A stretch of 64,000 bases of DNA from Flavobacterium tyrosinilyticum (GCF_023656565.1 NZ_JAMOKG010000001.1:130456-194455), one strand, 5' to 3'. Shown: positions 33,893 through 42,875, numbered from the stretch's first letter. A program made the numbers and translations. The notes: a model not told the origin generated them from the letters alone.

Positions 33893-34669
33893 ATGACACA
33901 AATTCTTTATGATGGAAGTTATGAAGGCTGGCTTACAGCTATTTTTGAAATCTACGAATACAAACTTAAAGATGTTGTTTTTGCCAAAGAAGAGATTTCA
34001 AACACTTTGCTTTTCTCCAATACACATTCTGTAACAACTGATGAGGTAAAAGCTAATCGGGTTTTGAATGGCTTGCAGGAACGTCTTTCGCATCATGGCT
34101 TCAACAATCTTTATTTTGCTTTTTTATCTGAATTGGATCAGATTGAAGAAATTTTGTTTCGATTTACAACCTATGTTTTTGCAAGTAAAATTAATATTGA
34201 AGGAGATTTAAGCCGAAGTGAAGTACTGAATGTAAAAAAAGCGGCGCATTTAACAGGAAAAGAAAGTCATAGAATGAAAGCCTTTGTTCGTTTTAAACTA
34301 ACAAAAGACGGATTATATTATGCCATTATAGAACCAGATTGCGACGTTTTACCACTTATCGAACAGCATTTTAAAAACCGTTACGCCGACCAGCGCTGGC
34401 TGATTTACGATTCTAAACGCAAGTACGGAATTTATTACGACCTTGAAAATGTTTCTACGGTCGAAATGCAATTTGAATCAAATCCGTCCTCTAGTTTTCT
34501 AGCCGAAATCAACGATGAAAACGAAGAATTTTTCGAGAATTTATGGCGTAATTATTTCAAAAGCGTCAATATCGAATCCAGAAAAAACACCAAACTTCAT
34601 ATCAAACACATGCCAAAACGATATTGGAAAAACCTGACGGAGAAAATCCCAAACCTCAACAAAAGATAA
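33893..34669 (+). CDS. TIGR03915-type partner of the radical-SAM repair protein
   Basis: 258 residues, soluble. It begins MTQILYDGSYEGWLTAIFEI, the typical opening of the TIGR03915 family, and contains KKAAHLTGKESHRMKAFVRF and the HFKNRYADQRWLIYDSKRKY segment, followed by YGIYYDLENVSTVEM. In other organisms this module is fused to a uracil-DNA-glycosylase-like domain, which is absent here. It lies 5 bases after the radical-SAM gene, so the two are translated from one message. Together they form a putative two-protein DNA repair unit. Confidence 0.85.
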   Translation: MTQILYDGSYEGWLTAIFEIYEYKLKDVVFAKEEISNTLLFSNTHSVTTDEVKANRVLNGLQERLSHHGFNNLYFAFLSELDQIEEILFRFTTYVFASKINIEGDLSRSEVLNVKKAAHLTGKESHRMKAFVRFKLTKDGLYYAIIEPDCDVLPLIEQHFKNRYADQRWLIYDSKRKYGIYYDLENVSTVEMQFESNPSSSFLAEINDENEEFFENLWRNYFKSVNIESRKNTKLHIKHMPKRYWKNLTEKIPNLNKR

Positions 34670-34710
34670 TGTCCCCTAAGCCATTGGTCGAAATTAAAAA
34701 GTACACTTTC

Positions 34711-34847
34711 AACACATAGAAACATAGACTTTTATAATGAAAAAGAAAATTCAAAGAAACCAGTTTCTACACATAGATAAGATATGTGCTTTTAAATAAG
34801 TGAAACGCCTTTTTTTTAACTTCCAAAAACTAATGTTTCTATGTGTT
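34711..34847. repeat. 137-base element with 15-base inverted ends
   Basis: The ends aacacatagaaacat (34711-34725) and atgtttctatgtgtt (34833-34847) are perfectly complementary. Related text (acacatagataagatatgtg) lies inside. It fills the gap between the convergent repair and GH130 genes and looks like a dispersed non-coding repeat or a folded 3' region. Confidence 0.6.
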
Positions 34848-34870
34848 AAAACAATTTAAACATGGTGTTA

Positions 34871-36337
34871 CTATTTGCTTTTCTTAAGTGCGTCCAACAA
34901 CTCTACCATATCTACCACAGCATAAGTTGAGCAATAATCTGATACGGCATAAGGCAAAATTAAGCTGTTGTTATGAATAATCGCTCCACAAGAATATACT
35001 ACATTAGGAACATATCCCTCTCGCTCATCTTCCAACGGAGAAAGCAATGGTTCTGTCAATCTTCCTATTTCTTTAGACGGATCATCAAGATCAAACAACG
35101 AAGCGCCAATACAATAGCGTCGCATTGTACCCACTCCATGCGTGATAACAAGCCAGCCTTCTTCTGTCCATAATGGCGAACCGCAATTTCCTATCTGAGT
35201 CAATTCCCAAGTAAATTTAGGCTTTTGCAAAAGAATGGGTGTGTTCCATTGTGTTACACGCTCAGAATACATAATGTAATTATTAACGCCATCGATTCTG
35301 GCAAGCATAGCATATTTACCTTTTATTTTTCGAGGAAACAAAGCCAGATTTTTGTTCTGTGCGCCTTCTCCATGCAGTGGCATAACTCTAAAACTATAAA
35401 AATCTTCGGTAGAAATTAACTTCGGCAAGATCGTGTGTCCGTTATATGCCGTATAAGTTGCCATAACACGATCTGAACCATCATCATCAACAAAACGTAC
35501 AAAACGCGCATCTTCTATTCCGCGGCTTTCAGAATCAGAAATTGGGAATATGACACGTTCTGTAATATCAGAGTCATGTTTAAACTGCAAATCGTAAAAA
35601 GAATTGGCCAGCCACAAAATTTCTTCCAGCGCAACTTTTCTTTCTTCCCGAATTAAAGGATCTTTTAAAGCTTCAATCAACGTATTTTTAAGAACCGCAA
35701 ATTCAAATTCTTGCGGAAGATCCTGCATAATCTGAGCGATATATTTATCAGTAGTATGCATCTCATACAATTTGGACAAAAATCGCTCTTTATTAAACAG
35801 CGTTTTATGCTCAATTTCTGCCTTATCAATATGATTTCCTATTTTCATGATATGCAGATTGTTATCGCGATCTAAAATTGCTCTTCTAAAAACAATCGAG
35901 GAAATATGTCCTTCACCCGTTGCACGAAAAGAAATAATAACGCGTTTTTCTCCTGCCTCTAATCCCGTCTGATCAAAATCTTCTACAATTGAAGGATTAA
36001 AAATCGCCGCCGATTCTATGGCATATTCCATTGTGCAATAAGAGCCAATGAGCATTTTTCGGTCTAAAGACATCCCTTCGTAATCGATTTGCATTCCTTC
36101 TATTATAGGTCTGATTCTTTCGCAATGTCTAAAGAATACTGCCGAAATATTTCGATGTCTTCTGGCAAATTCTCTAAGCGTCTGTTCCAAAGTCTGCAGC
36201 ACCTCCTTTTCGTCCAGCATCATAATACGAAGTACCATTTGCTGGGTTCTTTCCTGCCCATTCATAAAATATCGGGCAACAACCCTTTTGGAATCTGGTA
36301 ATAGTTTTATATTTTTTCGGACTACGGATACTCGCAT
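34871..36337 (-). CDS. GH130-family glycosidase/phosphorylase
   Basis: 488 residues from the ATG at 36337 (MRVSVVRKNIKLLPDSKRVV); an upstream in-frame ATG would add 14 residues. After about 160 residues of helical N-terminal extension comes the five-bladed propeller of GH130: RGIEDARFVRFVDDDG, LFPRKIKGKYAMLARIDG, GSPLWTEEGWLVITHGVG and LPYAVSDYCSTYAVVDM at the end. GH130 enzymes phosphorolyse or hydrolyse beta-mannosides. The long N-terminal extension is unlike the short canonical enzymes. No mannan-utilisation genes lie beside it, so its substrate is open. Confidence 0.85.
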   Translation of the reverse strand: MRVSVVRKNIKLLPDSKRVVARYFMNGQERTQQMVLRIMMLDEKEVLQTLEQTLREFARRHRNISAVFFRHCERIRPIIEGMQIDYEGMSLDRKMLIGSYCTMEYAIESAAIFNPSIVEDFDQTGLEAGEKRVIISFRATGEGHISSIVFRRAILDRDNNLHIMKIGNHIDKAEIEHKTLFNKERFLSKLYEMHTTDKYIAQIMQDLPQEFEFAVLKNTLIEALKDPLIREERKVALEEILWLANSFYDLQFKHDSDITERVIFPISDSESRGIEDARFVRFVDDDGSDRVMATYTAYNGHTILPKLISTEDFYSFRVMPLHGEGAQNKNLALFPRKIKGKYAMLARIDGVNNYIMYSERVTQWNTPILLQKPKFTWELTQIGNCGSPLWTEEGWLVITHGVGTMRRYCIGASLFDLDDPSKEIGRLTEPLLSPLEDEREGYVPNVVYSCGAIIHNNSLILPYAVSDYCSTYAVVDMVELLDALKKSK

Positions 36338-36515
36338 AACTGGAAATTTTATGATAAAGAATTGTTTATTTCTCAACAAGTTAGTGATTTTTGTTAAAGT
36401 AAAAAACTTAATTTTTTATTAAAACTTAGAATTGGCCTATTATCCTAGGTTATTTTATACTGATTTCATCAAAAGTTTTTTCATAAATTCGTCTCTGGAC
36501 ATCCAACTTAAAACA

Positions 36516-37055
36516 ATGAAGAATAAAGTTAAATTTTTGAGAGAAGAGAAAAACATGACTCAAAATGAACTTGCCGAAAAATCGGGTCTTTCATTGCGAA
36601 CCATTCAGCGAATTGAAGCTGGAAATATTCTGAAAGGCTTTACCTTAAAAACAATTGCCGAAGCTCTAGAAACCAATCCCGAAAATGTCATCATCAAAAA
36701 AGAAAATATCCAAGTCGAAAGAGCCAAACTCATTAACCTTTCTGTTTTATCTGGACTTATTATTCCGTTTGGAAGCGTCTTTTTTCCTTTAGTTTTAACT
36801 TATAAAACACAAGATGCGGTAAACAAAGAAATAGGAAAACAAATTGTAAGCCTTCAAATTGTTTTAAGTCTCATTCTTTCGGTTTTAATGATTGTGAGTC
36901 CGTTTATTCAAAGTTTATTTACTTTCAAATTTCCGCTTTTCATCATTCCTTTAATTGCCTTTCTGAGCATAAAATTTCTGATTGTTATTCTAAACGGAGT
37001 CAGTTTAAACCAAAAACAAGAATTAGCTATAAAACTGAAAAACAAATTCTTATAA
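36516..37055 (+). CDS. XRE-family regulator with membrane segments
   Basis: 179 residues from ATG 36516; the longer frame from a TTG at 36432 is not supported by homology because the HTH starts right after this ATG. Residues 1-60 are a canonical Xre/Cro HTH (KVKFLREEKNMTQNELAEKS, LSLRTIQRIEAG). About 85-165 hold three hydrophobic helices (LINLSVLSGLIIPFGSVFFP, IVLSLILSVLMIVSPFI, FPLFIIPLIAFLSIKFLIVI). HTH plus DUF4870-like membrane part is common in Flavobacteria. It precedes the aspartyl-protease-like gene by 88 bases and may regulate it; the signal is unknown. Confidence 0.85.
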   Translation: MKNKVKFLREEKNMTQNELAEKSGLSLRTIQRIEAGNILKGFTLKTIAEALETNPENVIIKKENIQVERAKLINLSVLSGLIIPFGSVFFPLVLTYKTQDAVNKEIGKQIVSLQIVLSLILSVLMIVSPFIQSLFTFKFPLFIIPLIAFLSIKFLIVILNGVSLNQKQELAIKLKNKFL

Positions 37056-37143
37056 TACAAGTCATAAAAATGGCGTAAAACTGTCGTATTGTTTTTACAA
37101 GAAAATCGGAATCGAAACCCGAATCTTGTAGAAAAAATAAACC

Positions 37144-38082
37144 ATGAAAGTATTTAAGAAAATTGCAACCGTATTTTTAATCATTATTGTTTTATTCTTG
37201 TTGGGAGGATATTTTTATTTTCAAAAGAAATTCACTCCGCCAGAGAACTATTTGAAGGTTTCGGGAATTGCAGAAAACATTCCCATAAAATGGATTTCGA
37301 GCGACGGAAATTCCCATTCTGCTTTGCTTTTGCCCATAAAAGTAAACGGAATCAAACGAACCTTTTACATGCAATTTGATTCGGGTTCTGCTATTACGGT
37401 TTTCTATAAAAAATCTTTGGAATCTATTGCTCAAAAATTTCACAATCAGATTACAATTGATGTTGCAAATAATTCCATTTCGACTGCTTTTACAATCGGA
37501 AATATGAAAGTTACATCCAATACTTTTGAAGTTTTAAATTATGGCGAAAAAATCAATTTTAATGATCCAAAAGCTGAAAATATAATCGGAACAATTGGAA
37601 CCGATTTATTAGAAAAACGAATTACGATTTTGGATTTCAAAAACAATCAATTTTCCTTCATCGAAAAAATTAAAGAAGATGATTTTTCCAATTTCGAATT
37701 TAAAAAACGTAAAATTTTAATTCCATCAAATATCGAAAATGAAAAACTAAATCTTCTGTACGATTCTGGATCGAGCGGTTATGAATTGATTACAACAAAA
37801 GAAATCTGGCAGCAATACCGTAATAAAAACAGTACTGTAAAAACCGAAAAAGGAAATTCGTGGGGAAATACTTTGAGCATTTACTCTGCTTCCGCGAAAA
37901 AGAAAATACAATTTGGGAAAGTGATTTTAGACCTCTCCGAAGTTACACATATAGAAGGTACTTCAGACCTTCAAAAATTCTTAATGAAGCGTTCGGGAAT
38001 GCAAGGAATGATTGGCAACAAACTATTCCTAAACCACAAATTGATTCTAGATTGCAGAAACGAAAAATTTAAATTGAAATAA
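37144..38082 (+). CDS. membrane-anchored bilobal aspartyl-protease-like protein
   Basis: 312 residues. Residues 7-26 are one membrane anchor. Two similar halves follow: each has a D-S-G motif after hydrophobic residues (MQFDSGSAITVF about 79, LLYDSGSSGYEL about 205) and a later hydrophobic-Gly turn (IIGTIGTDLL, MQGMIGNKLF). This is the layout of a pepsin-like two-lobe aspartic protease with DSG in place of DTG. The active side would face the periplasm. Bacterial bilobal forms are uncommon. Catalysis is inferred from the motifs; a non-enzymatic role cannot be excluded. Confidence 0.72.
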   Translation: MKVFKKIATVFLIIIVLFLLGGYFYFQKKFTPPENYLKVSGIAENIPIKWISSDGNSHSALLLPIKVNGIKRTFYMQFDSGSAITVFYKKSLESIAQKFHNQITIDVANNSISTAFTIGNMKVTSNTFEVLNYGEKINFNDPKAENIIGTIGTDLLEKRITILDFKNNQFSFIEKIKEDDFSNFEFKKRKILIPSNIENEKLNLLYDSGSSGYELITTKEIWQQYRNKNSTVKTEKGNSWGNTLSIYSASAKKKIQFGKVILDLSEVTHIEGTSDLQKFLMKRSGMQGMIGNKLFLNHKLILDCRNEKFKLK

Positions 38083-38093
38083 AAAGTAAAAAT

Positions 38094-38441
38094 CTACAAT
38101 AAAAAATGGTTTAAAGAATTGATTTTGATGATATTTTTGACATTTTCGATAAAAGTTTCCGTGTCTTTGATTTCTTGTTTTATCAATTGATGATGATCAG
38201 ATAAATCGTGCTGTTCCATCATATCTTTTTTTAAATATTTAATCATTGATTCTAGACTTCGCGTATCGTTTTGATTTTGTTTTTTTAATTCGCGCTGTTT
38301 GCTTTCCAAATATTTTAAAGTCTCTTTTAACTTCTGAACGTCTAATTTCACCAACCTATTCTTTTTAATAATTATAAAAACAATAGCTGGAAATGTGACA
38401 AAATTCAATATGCTCCAAAAACCAATACCATTTGAATTCAA
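38094..38441 (-). CDS. membrane-anchored coiled-coil protein
   Basis: 115 residues. One hydrophobic helix near the start (FWSILNFVTFPAIVFIII) is followed by a long heptad-rich, highly charged region (VQKLKETLKYLESKQRELKK, QNQNDTRSLESMIKYLKKDM). No family recognised. The 332 bases upstream (38442-38773) are AT-rich and show no further gene. It may be a small membrane-tethered assembly factor, but this is only a description of shape. Confidence 0.6.
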   Translation of the reverse strand: MNSNGIGFWSILNFVTFPAIVFIIIKKNRLVKLDVQKLKETLKYLESKQRELKKQNQNDTRSLESMIKYLKKDMMEQHDLSDHHQLIKQEIKDTETFIENVKNIIKINSLNHFLL

Positions 38442-38773
38442 CTCCGTTCCCAGCCATTGTTATTGGTACTTACGAACAAATTGATTTTTTGGATTTAAAA
38501 ATTTTCTTATTTTTTTGCTAATTTTCAAATCAAGAAAATAAATAATTGAATTACAAATATTTACATCAAAAATAGTGATGAATTATTTTTAATTTTAAGC
38601 AAAATAGAAAAGAATGAATGTGATTACAAATCACTTTTACCATTAAAAAACACAACTTTCAGAATCTCAAAACATTAGAAAAAATCATCTAAAATTGTGA
38701 ATATCTATTTGAAGATTTAACTATTTATTTTGCAGTAAGATTTATCTTTGGCATCCTTAAAATTTAAAAAGAG
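38442..38773. other. intergenic stretch, 332 bases
   Basis: AT-rich sequence between divergent genes. It must hold promoters for both, but no exact TAnnTTTG, RNA or repeat stood out. Confidence 0.4.
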
Positions 38774-39322
38774 ATGAGCGCAACTTGGTACGAATGCAAA
38801 GTAAAATATAGAAAGACAGATGAAACTGGAGGACAAAAAGTTTTAACCGAGCCCTATTTGGTTGATGCTTTGTCTTATACAGAAGCTGAAAAAAGAATGA
38901 CTGAAGAAATGGCCGCGTATACGAGTGAAGAATTTAAAATCACGGCTATCAAAGTGGCAAATTATGCCGAAATTCATCCTTTTGAGAATGCAGACAGATG
39001 GTTTAAATCTAAAATCACTTTAATTGCTTATGATGAAGAAAGTGGTAAGGAAAGAAAAACAAGCATGTATATGCTGGTTCAGGCAAATGATGTTCGCGAA
39101 GCCTTTGACAATACACTTCACATCATGAAAAACACAATGGGAGAATATTCTATTCCAGCCATTTCAGAAACGGCAATTATGGATGTTTTTCCTTATTTCA
39201 GCGGTGAAGAAGGCGAATCAGAAATGTTGGAAAGATTTAATGCTTTGAAAGCGTCTAAGCCAGAAAAACCAGAGGCTGAAATGATCGATCACATGGAATT
39301 TGAAACGGCTGTAGAGGAGTAA
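38774..39322 (+). CDS. DUF4494 family protein
   Basis: 182 residues, cytoplasmic. The start MSATWYECKVKYRKTDETGG and the segments PYLVDALSYTEAEKRM and HPFENADRWFKSKITLIAYD match the DUF4494 family, widespread and conserved in Bacteroidota. The C-terminal 50 residues are acidic and probably flexible. It is monocistronic and closed by the hairpin at 39349-39377. Function is unknown for the whole family. Confidence 0.85.
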   Translation: MSATWYECKVKYRKTDETGGQKVLTEPYLVDALSYTEAEKRMTEEMAAYTSEEFKITAIKVANYAEIHPFENADRWFKSKITLIAYDEESGKERKTSMYMLVQANDVREAFDNTLHIMKNTMGEYSIPAISETAIMDVFPYFSGEEGESEMLERFNALKASKPEKPEAEMIDHMEFETAVEE

Positions 39323-39348
39323 TATCCCAAGCTGCATAAAAAAAAACG

Positions 39349-39378
39349 AAAAGCTTCAGAATGGTCTGAAGCTTTTTT
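39349..39378. terminator. bidirectional aagcttcaga-type terminator
   Basis: aaaagcttcaga and tctgaagctttt pair perfectly around atgg, with an A-rich left side and a T run on the right. It lies between the convergent DUF4494 and exported-protein genes. Confidence 0.85.
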
Positions 39379-39391
39379 ATTTTAGACTATT

Positions 39392-39811
39392 TCAATAAAG
39401 CATTTTTGCCAATGGCGTTACTGCCGAAGCTGATTTTGGCAATAAAGACGTAAGCGCATCAAATTGTGTTGGACTTATATTCTTTTTCATTTTGGCTATA
39501 AAAGACTCTCTAGTGTTGGTCATTTTAGAAGTATAACCTGCTTTGTCTGTAGCCATTGTAGGCAAAATGTTTTTCTTTTTATTTAGCGTTTCATTTACCA
39601 ACGAATTCACGATTGGTTTTTGAGCATCGGTTAATTTCAATTTTGGAGACAGTACGCCCATAACCTGATTTGCGACACTAGCAACATCAAAAGCAGGTAC
39701 TGCTGTTGTCGATGCCTTACTGGCTGCTTTTGTCACGTCTCCTATGCTTTGTGCATTTGCAAATGAAATTGTCCCTAAAAAGACAGCTAAAATCAATAAT
39801 TTCTTTTCCAT
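39392..39811 (-). CDS. small exported helical protein
   Basis: 139 residues. Signal peptide 1-20 (ISFANA before Q). The mature part is Ala/Ser/Thr/Lys-rich helix (DVTKAASKASTTAVPAFDVA, LTDAQKPIVNSLVNETLNKK, MKKNISPTQFDALTSLLPKS). The LTDAQ and ISPTQFDAL turns recall the LTxxQ repeats of Spy-like periplasmic proteins and the protein at 21562-22041, but similarity is weak. Unknown function. Confidence 0.68.
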   Translation of the reverse strand: MEKKLLILAVFLGTISFANAQSIGDVTKAASKASTTAVPAFDVASVANQVMGVLSPKLKLTDAQKPIVNSLVNETLNKKKNILPTMATDKAGYTSKMTNTRESFIAKMKKNISPTQFDALTSLLPKSASAVTPLAKMLY

Positions 39812-40041
39812 GGTATTTTCTTTTAAAGTTATTTGCTTGATACTAAAGGTAATAAAAATGTGAATTCATCTGACATTTCAAAACCATAAACACCTAAAAG
39901 TCTGTACTTTATACCATTTCAGCAAGAACCATTGCAAATCGTCATAAATCAAAATAAGTCCTATCTTAGCTATAGAATTGCGCGTTGATTTAAAACCACT
40001 TACAACACCAAAGCCAAAAAACCTAAGAAACCAAAATCTAT

Positions 40042-41574
40042 ATGACCAGAAAGAACCTGATTTTAGTCGGATTTATAATTTTAAAATTCATTTTGCAATA
40101 TGTATTAATTAGTCCCGAATACGATTTACAGCGCGACGAATATCTGCATCTGGATCAAGCAAATCATTTGGCTTGGGGATATTTGTCAGTTCCGCCACTT
40201 ACCTCTTGGTTTTCGTATCTCATTTTACTGCTTGGAAATTCGATTTTTTGGGTTAAGTTCTTCCCTGCTCTATTTGGCGCCTTGACACTTTTGATTGTCT
40301 GGAAAGCTATCGAACTTTTAAAAGGCAATCTTTACGCATTAATTCTTGGTGCTTTATGTGTTTTATTTTCATGTTTACTGCGCTTAAACATGCTTTATCA
40401 GCCAAACTCATTTGATGTTTTATGTTGGACTGCATTTTATTATTTTCTCATACAATATCTTACTTCAGAAAATAAAAAATGGTTTTATTGGGCAGGCATA
40501 ATTTTCGCTTTAGGTTTCTTGAACAAATACAATATCGTGTTTTTATTACTCGGATTAATTCCTGCTATTTTAATTTCTAAACAGCGAAAAATACTCGCAA
40601 AAAAAGAATTCTACTTTGCTCTGATTTTAGGATTAATTTTAATTCTTCCTAACCTTTATTGGCAATACAGCAACCATTTTCCAATTGTACACCACATGAA
40701 GGAATTGGCCGAAACGCAATTGGTTAATGTTGATTTAGGTGATTTTGTAAAAGATCAGATTCTATTTTTTATTGGTGGATTATTGGTTATTTTGACTGGA
40801 CTTTTTGCGGTTTTATTGTATAAACCTTTTCAAAAATACAGGCTCTTTTTTACCGCTTTCGTTTTTACAATGCTGATCTTTATTTACTTTAAAGCAAAAT
40901 CGTATTATGTAATTGGCTTATATCCTATTTATATTGCTTTTGGCTCTGTTTTTCTATCCCAAATTTTAAATCAGGGATGGAAACGATATTTAAAACCTGT
41001 ATTTATAGCACTGCCCTTATTGTTTTTTATTCCGATGTACGAAATGGCTTTTCCAAATAAAAGTCCAGAATATATAGTGGCGCATCCTGAGAAATACAAA
41101 AAAATGGGAATGCTGCGATGGGAAGACGGAAAAGATCATCATCTTCCACAGGATTTTGCGGATATGCTCGGGTGGAAAGAATTGGCTAGAAAAACAGATT
41201 CGCTTTATGCTTTAATGCCTAATCAAAAAGAAACCATTGTACTCTGCGATAATTATGGACAAGCGGGAGCGATTAATTTTTATTCTAAAAAAGGAATCAA
41301 AGCGGTTTCCTTCAATGCCGATTATCTGAACTGGTTTGATCTTAGCATTCCATACAAAAACCTTATTCGTGTTAAAGAATATGACGAAAATAATGAAGAA
41401 CTTAAAGAAACGAGTCCGTATTTTGAAACGGCAACAATTGGCGGTCAAATAACCAATCAATATGCGAGAGAATACGGCGCTACGATTTTTGTTTTCACGA
41501 ATGCCAAAATCGATATCAATAAAAGGTTAGAACAAGAAATCAACGAAGAAAAAAGCGCTATCATACATGATTAA
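40042..41574 (+). CDS. GT39-type membrane glycosyltransferase (ArnT/PMT-like)
   Basis: 510 residues. About 9 to 11 membrane helices occupy residues 1-345, followed by a soluble domain of about 165 residues. The first external loop has SPEYDLQRDEYLHLDQANHL, with the D/E residues that define PMT_2 (PF13231) lipid-linked sugar transferases, and LRLNMLYQPNSFDVLCW further on. It would move a sugar from a polyprenyl phosphate donor to a lipid or protein on the outer face of the inner membrane. It overlaps the next gene by 8 bases, so the two are co-translated. Confidence 0.85.
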   Translation: MTRKNLILVGFIILKFILQYVLISPEYDLQRDEYLHLDQANHLAWGYLSVPPLTSWFSYLILLLGNSIFWVKFFPALFGALTLLIVWKAIELLKGNLYALILGALCVLFSCLLRLNMLYQPNSFDVLCWTAFYYFLIQYLTSENKKWFYWAGIIFALGFLNKYNIVFLLLGLIPAILISKQRKILAKKEFYFALILGLILILPNLYWQYSNHFPIVHHMKELAETQLVNVDLGDFVKDQILFFIGGLLVILTGLFAVLLYKPFQKYRLFFTAFVFTMLIFIYFKAKSYYVIGLYPIYIAFGSVFLSQILNQGWKRYLKPVFIALPLLFFIPMYEMAFPNKSPEYIVAHPEKYKKMGMLRWEDGKDHHLPQDFADMLGWKELARKTDSLYALMPNQKETIVLCDNYGQAGAINFYSKKGIKAVSFNADYLNWFDLSIPYKNLIRVKEYDENNEELKETSPYFETATIGGQITNQYAREYGATIFVFTNAKIDINKRLEQEINEEKSAIIHD

Positions 41575-42091
41575 TTTCAAGAACCTCTCGTATTTAGAAA
41601 CTGGAAATCTTAAACAGCAAGCCGCATTTCATGTTTTGACTAAACATCAAGTTTTGGAAAACCTTGCTGAGTTTGATCCTATTTTGGTTGGCACGATTCC
41701 GATAAATATTGATATTGAAAATAGCGATTTGGATATTGCCTGTTACTGGAAAAGCAAAGCTGATTTTATTGAAAGGATTAAATCTTTATTCGAAAAAGAA
41801 AGCAATTCTACCATTCAAGAAATCGTGATTGATAACCAGGAATCTGTTGTGGCAAACTTTTTTATTGAGACTTTTGAAATCGAAATCTTTGGACAAAATA
41901 TCCCAACCGAACTCCAAAATGGTTATAGACATATGCTCATTGAGCACCAAATTCTAAGTTCAAAAGACGAAAACTTTAGATTGGAGATCATAAAACTGAA
42001 AGAAAGTGGCATAAAAACCGAACCCGCATTTGGCTTGCTATTAGGCTTAAACGGAAACGTTTACCAAGAATTACTGGATTTTAAATTATAA
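41567..42091 (+). CDS. DUF4269 family protein (nucleotidyltransferase-like)
   Basis: 174 residues, soluble. It begins MINFKNLSYLETGNLKQQAA and contains FDPILVGTIPINIDIENSDL followed by DIAC, where the G-x10-D-x-D pattern (VGT…SDLDIA) matches the active site of nucleotidyltransferase-fold proteins; DUF4269 belongs to that fold group. Overlaps the GT39 gene by 8 bases, implying coupled translation, but a functional link to sugar transfer is unproved. Confidence 0.8.
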   Translation: MINFKNLSYLETGNLKQQAAFHVLTKHQVLENLAEFDPILVGTIPINIDIENSDLDIACYWKSKADFIERIKSLFEKESNSTIQEIVIDNQESVVANFFIETFEIEIFGQNIPTELQNGYRHMLIEHQILSSKDENFRLEIIKLKESGIKTEPAFGLLLGLNGNVYQELLDFKL

Positions 42092-42140
42092 GAAAAACCG
42101 TCTTTCCTAAAAATTATAAAAAATAAAGTACTAAAATTGT

Positions 42141-42170
42141 TTGCATAACCGTATTTAGTGTGTATCTTTG
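42141..42170 (+). promoter_or_regulatory. promoter of tRNA-fMet copy 2
   Basis: TTG at 42141-42143, 19 bases, TATCTTTG at 42163-42170, ending 12 bases before the tRNA, identical in geometry to copy 1. Confidence 0.8.
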
Positions 42171-42182
42171 CACCCGAAACAT

Positions 42183-42255
42183 CGCGGGATAGAGCAGTAG
42201 GCAGCTCGTCGGGCTCATAACCCGAAGGTCACAGGTTCGAGTCCTGTTCCCGCTA
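42183..42255 (+). tRNA. initiator tRNA-fMet(CAU), copy 2
   Basis: Identical over its whole length to the tRNA at 9567-9639, including unpaired C1-T72, the three G-C pairs at the base of the anticodon loop and CAT anticodon. The 20 bases upstream (from tatctttgcacccg) are also identical; sequence diverges beyond. CCA is not encoded. Confidence 0.96.
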
Positions 42256-42262
42256 CTAAGAC

Positions 42263-42294
42263 AAAAGCTTCAGAGAAATCTGGAGCTTTTTTTC
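42263..42294 (+). terminator. terminator after tRNA-fMet copy 2
   Basis: aaaagcttcaga…tctggagctttt hairpin with T7, 8 bases past the tRNA. The same hairpin follows the tRNA remnant at 9693. Confidence 0.85.
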
Positions 42295-42309
42295 TTTACA
42301 TACCTTTCT

Positions 42310-42345
42310 GATTCTCTTTGCGGGCGCAGATTGCAAATATGCGCT
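42310..42345. repeat. 36-base repeat, copy 2
   Basis: Matches the element at 10863-10898 (gattctctttgcgggc, then cagattgcaaat) with a few changes. It holds the same relative position, between the tRNA-linked hairpin and the 3' end of the next minus-strand cargo gene. Confidence 0.7.
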
Positions 42346-42442
42346 TTCGTTTTGTACACATCGGAGCTATAGGGTTGCAAAAATCTCCCCTTAACTTGGT
42401 TTCCTTTTTTGACAATATTAGCTTTTAGGCTTAAAAGAAGAA

Positions 42443-42829
42443 TTATTTTTTCAAATAAGACTCCCTGCTTGGCATTGGCCCTTTAGACACTGCATTGGTA
42501 TCAATTATAATTTTTAAATCATCGATTGTCTTTCTAACTATTAAATAATCATCATATATTTCGGGCTTACCATAAAAAAATAAAGTAATTGTATCATTTG
42601 AAAAATGGACATCTTTTATATTTGTTGAATTAACAATAGTATCGCTTTTACCACTTATTGTATCATAGAGTAACACATAGTCTGCACTTGTTGAACTCAC
42701 ATTTGAATAATAAAACCATTCTATAACCTTATTTTTTGCTTTTATTTCCTTCAGATATAGGCGATCTTCTTGTAATGTATTTACACAACCTAAAGCTATA
42801 ATAGGGATAAAGATTAAAAATTTTCTCAT
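42443..42829 (-). CDS. small lipoprotein of unknown function
   Basis: 128 residues. Lipobox IIALGC at about 10-15 gives a lipoprotein signal. The mature part is beta-rich (KNKVIEWFYYSNVSSTSADY, NDTITLFFYGKPEIYDDYLI) with many Asp, Ser and Thr. No family recognised. It lies between the second tRNA-fMet and the direct repeat at 42876-42986, on the minus strand like the other genes in this accessory zone. Confidence 0.65.
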   Translation of the reverse strand: MRKFLIFIPIIALGCVNTLQEDRLYLKEIKAKNKVIEWFYYSNVSSTSADYVLLYDTISGKSDTIVNSTNIKDVHFSNDTITLFFYGKPEIYDDYLIVRKTIDDLKIIIDTNAVSKGPMPSRESYLKK

Positions 42830-42875
42830 TGTTTAAAAAATTATTTATAATATCCATAACAAATAAACCCTTCTT

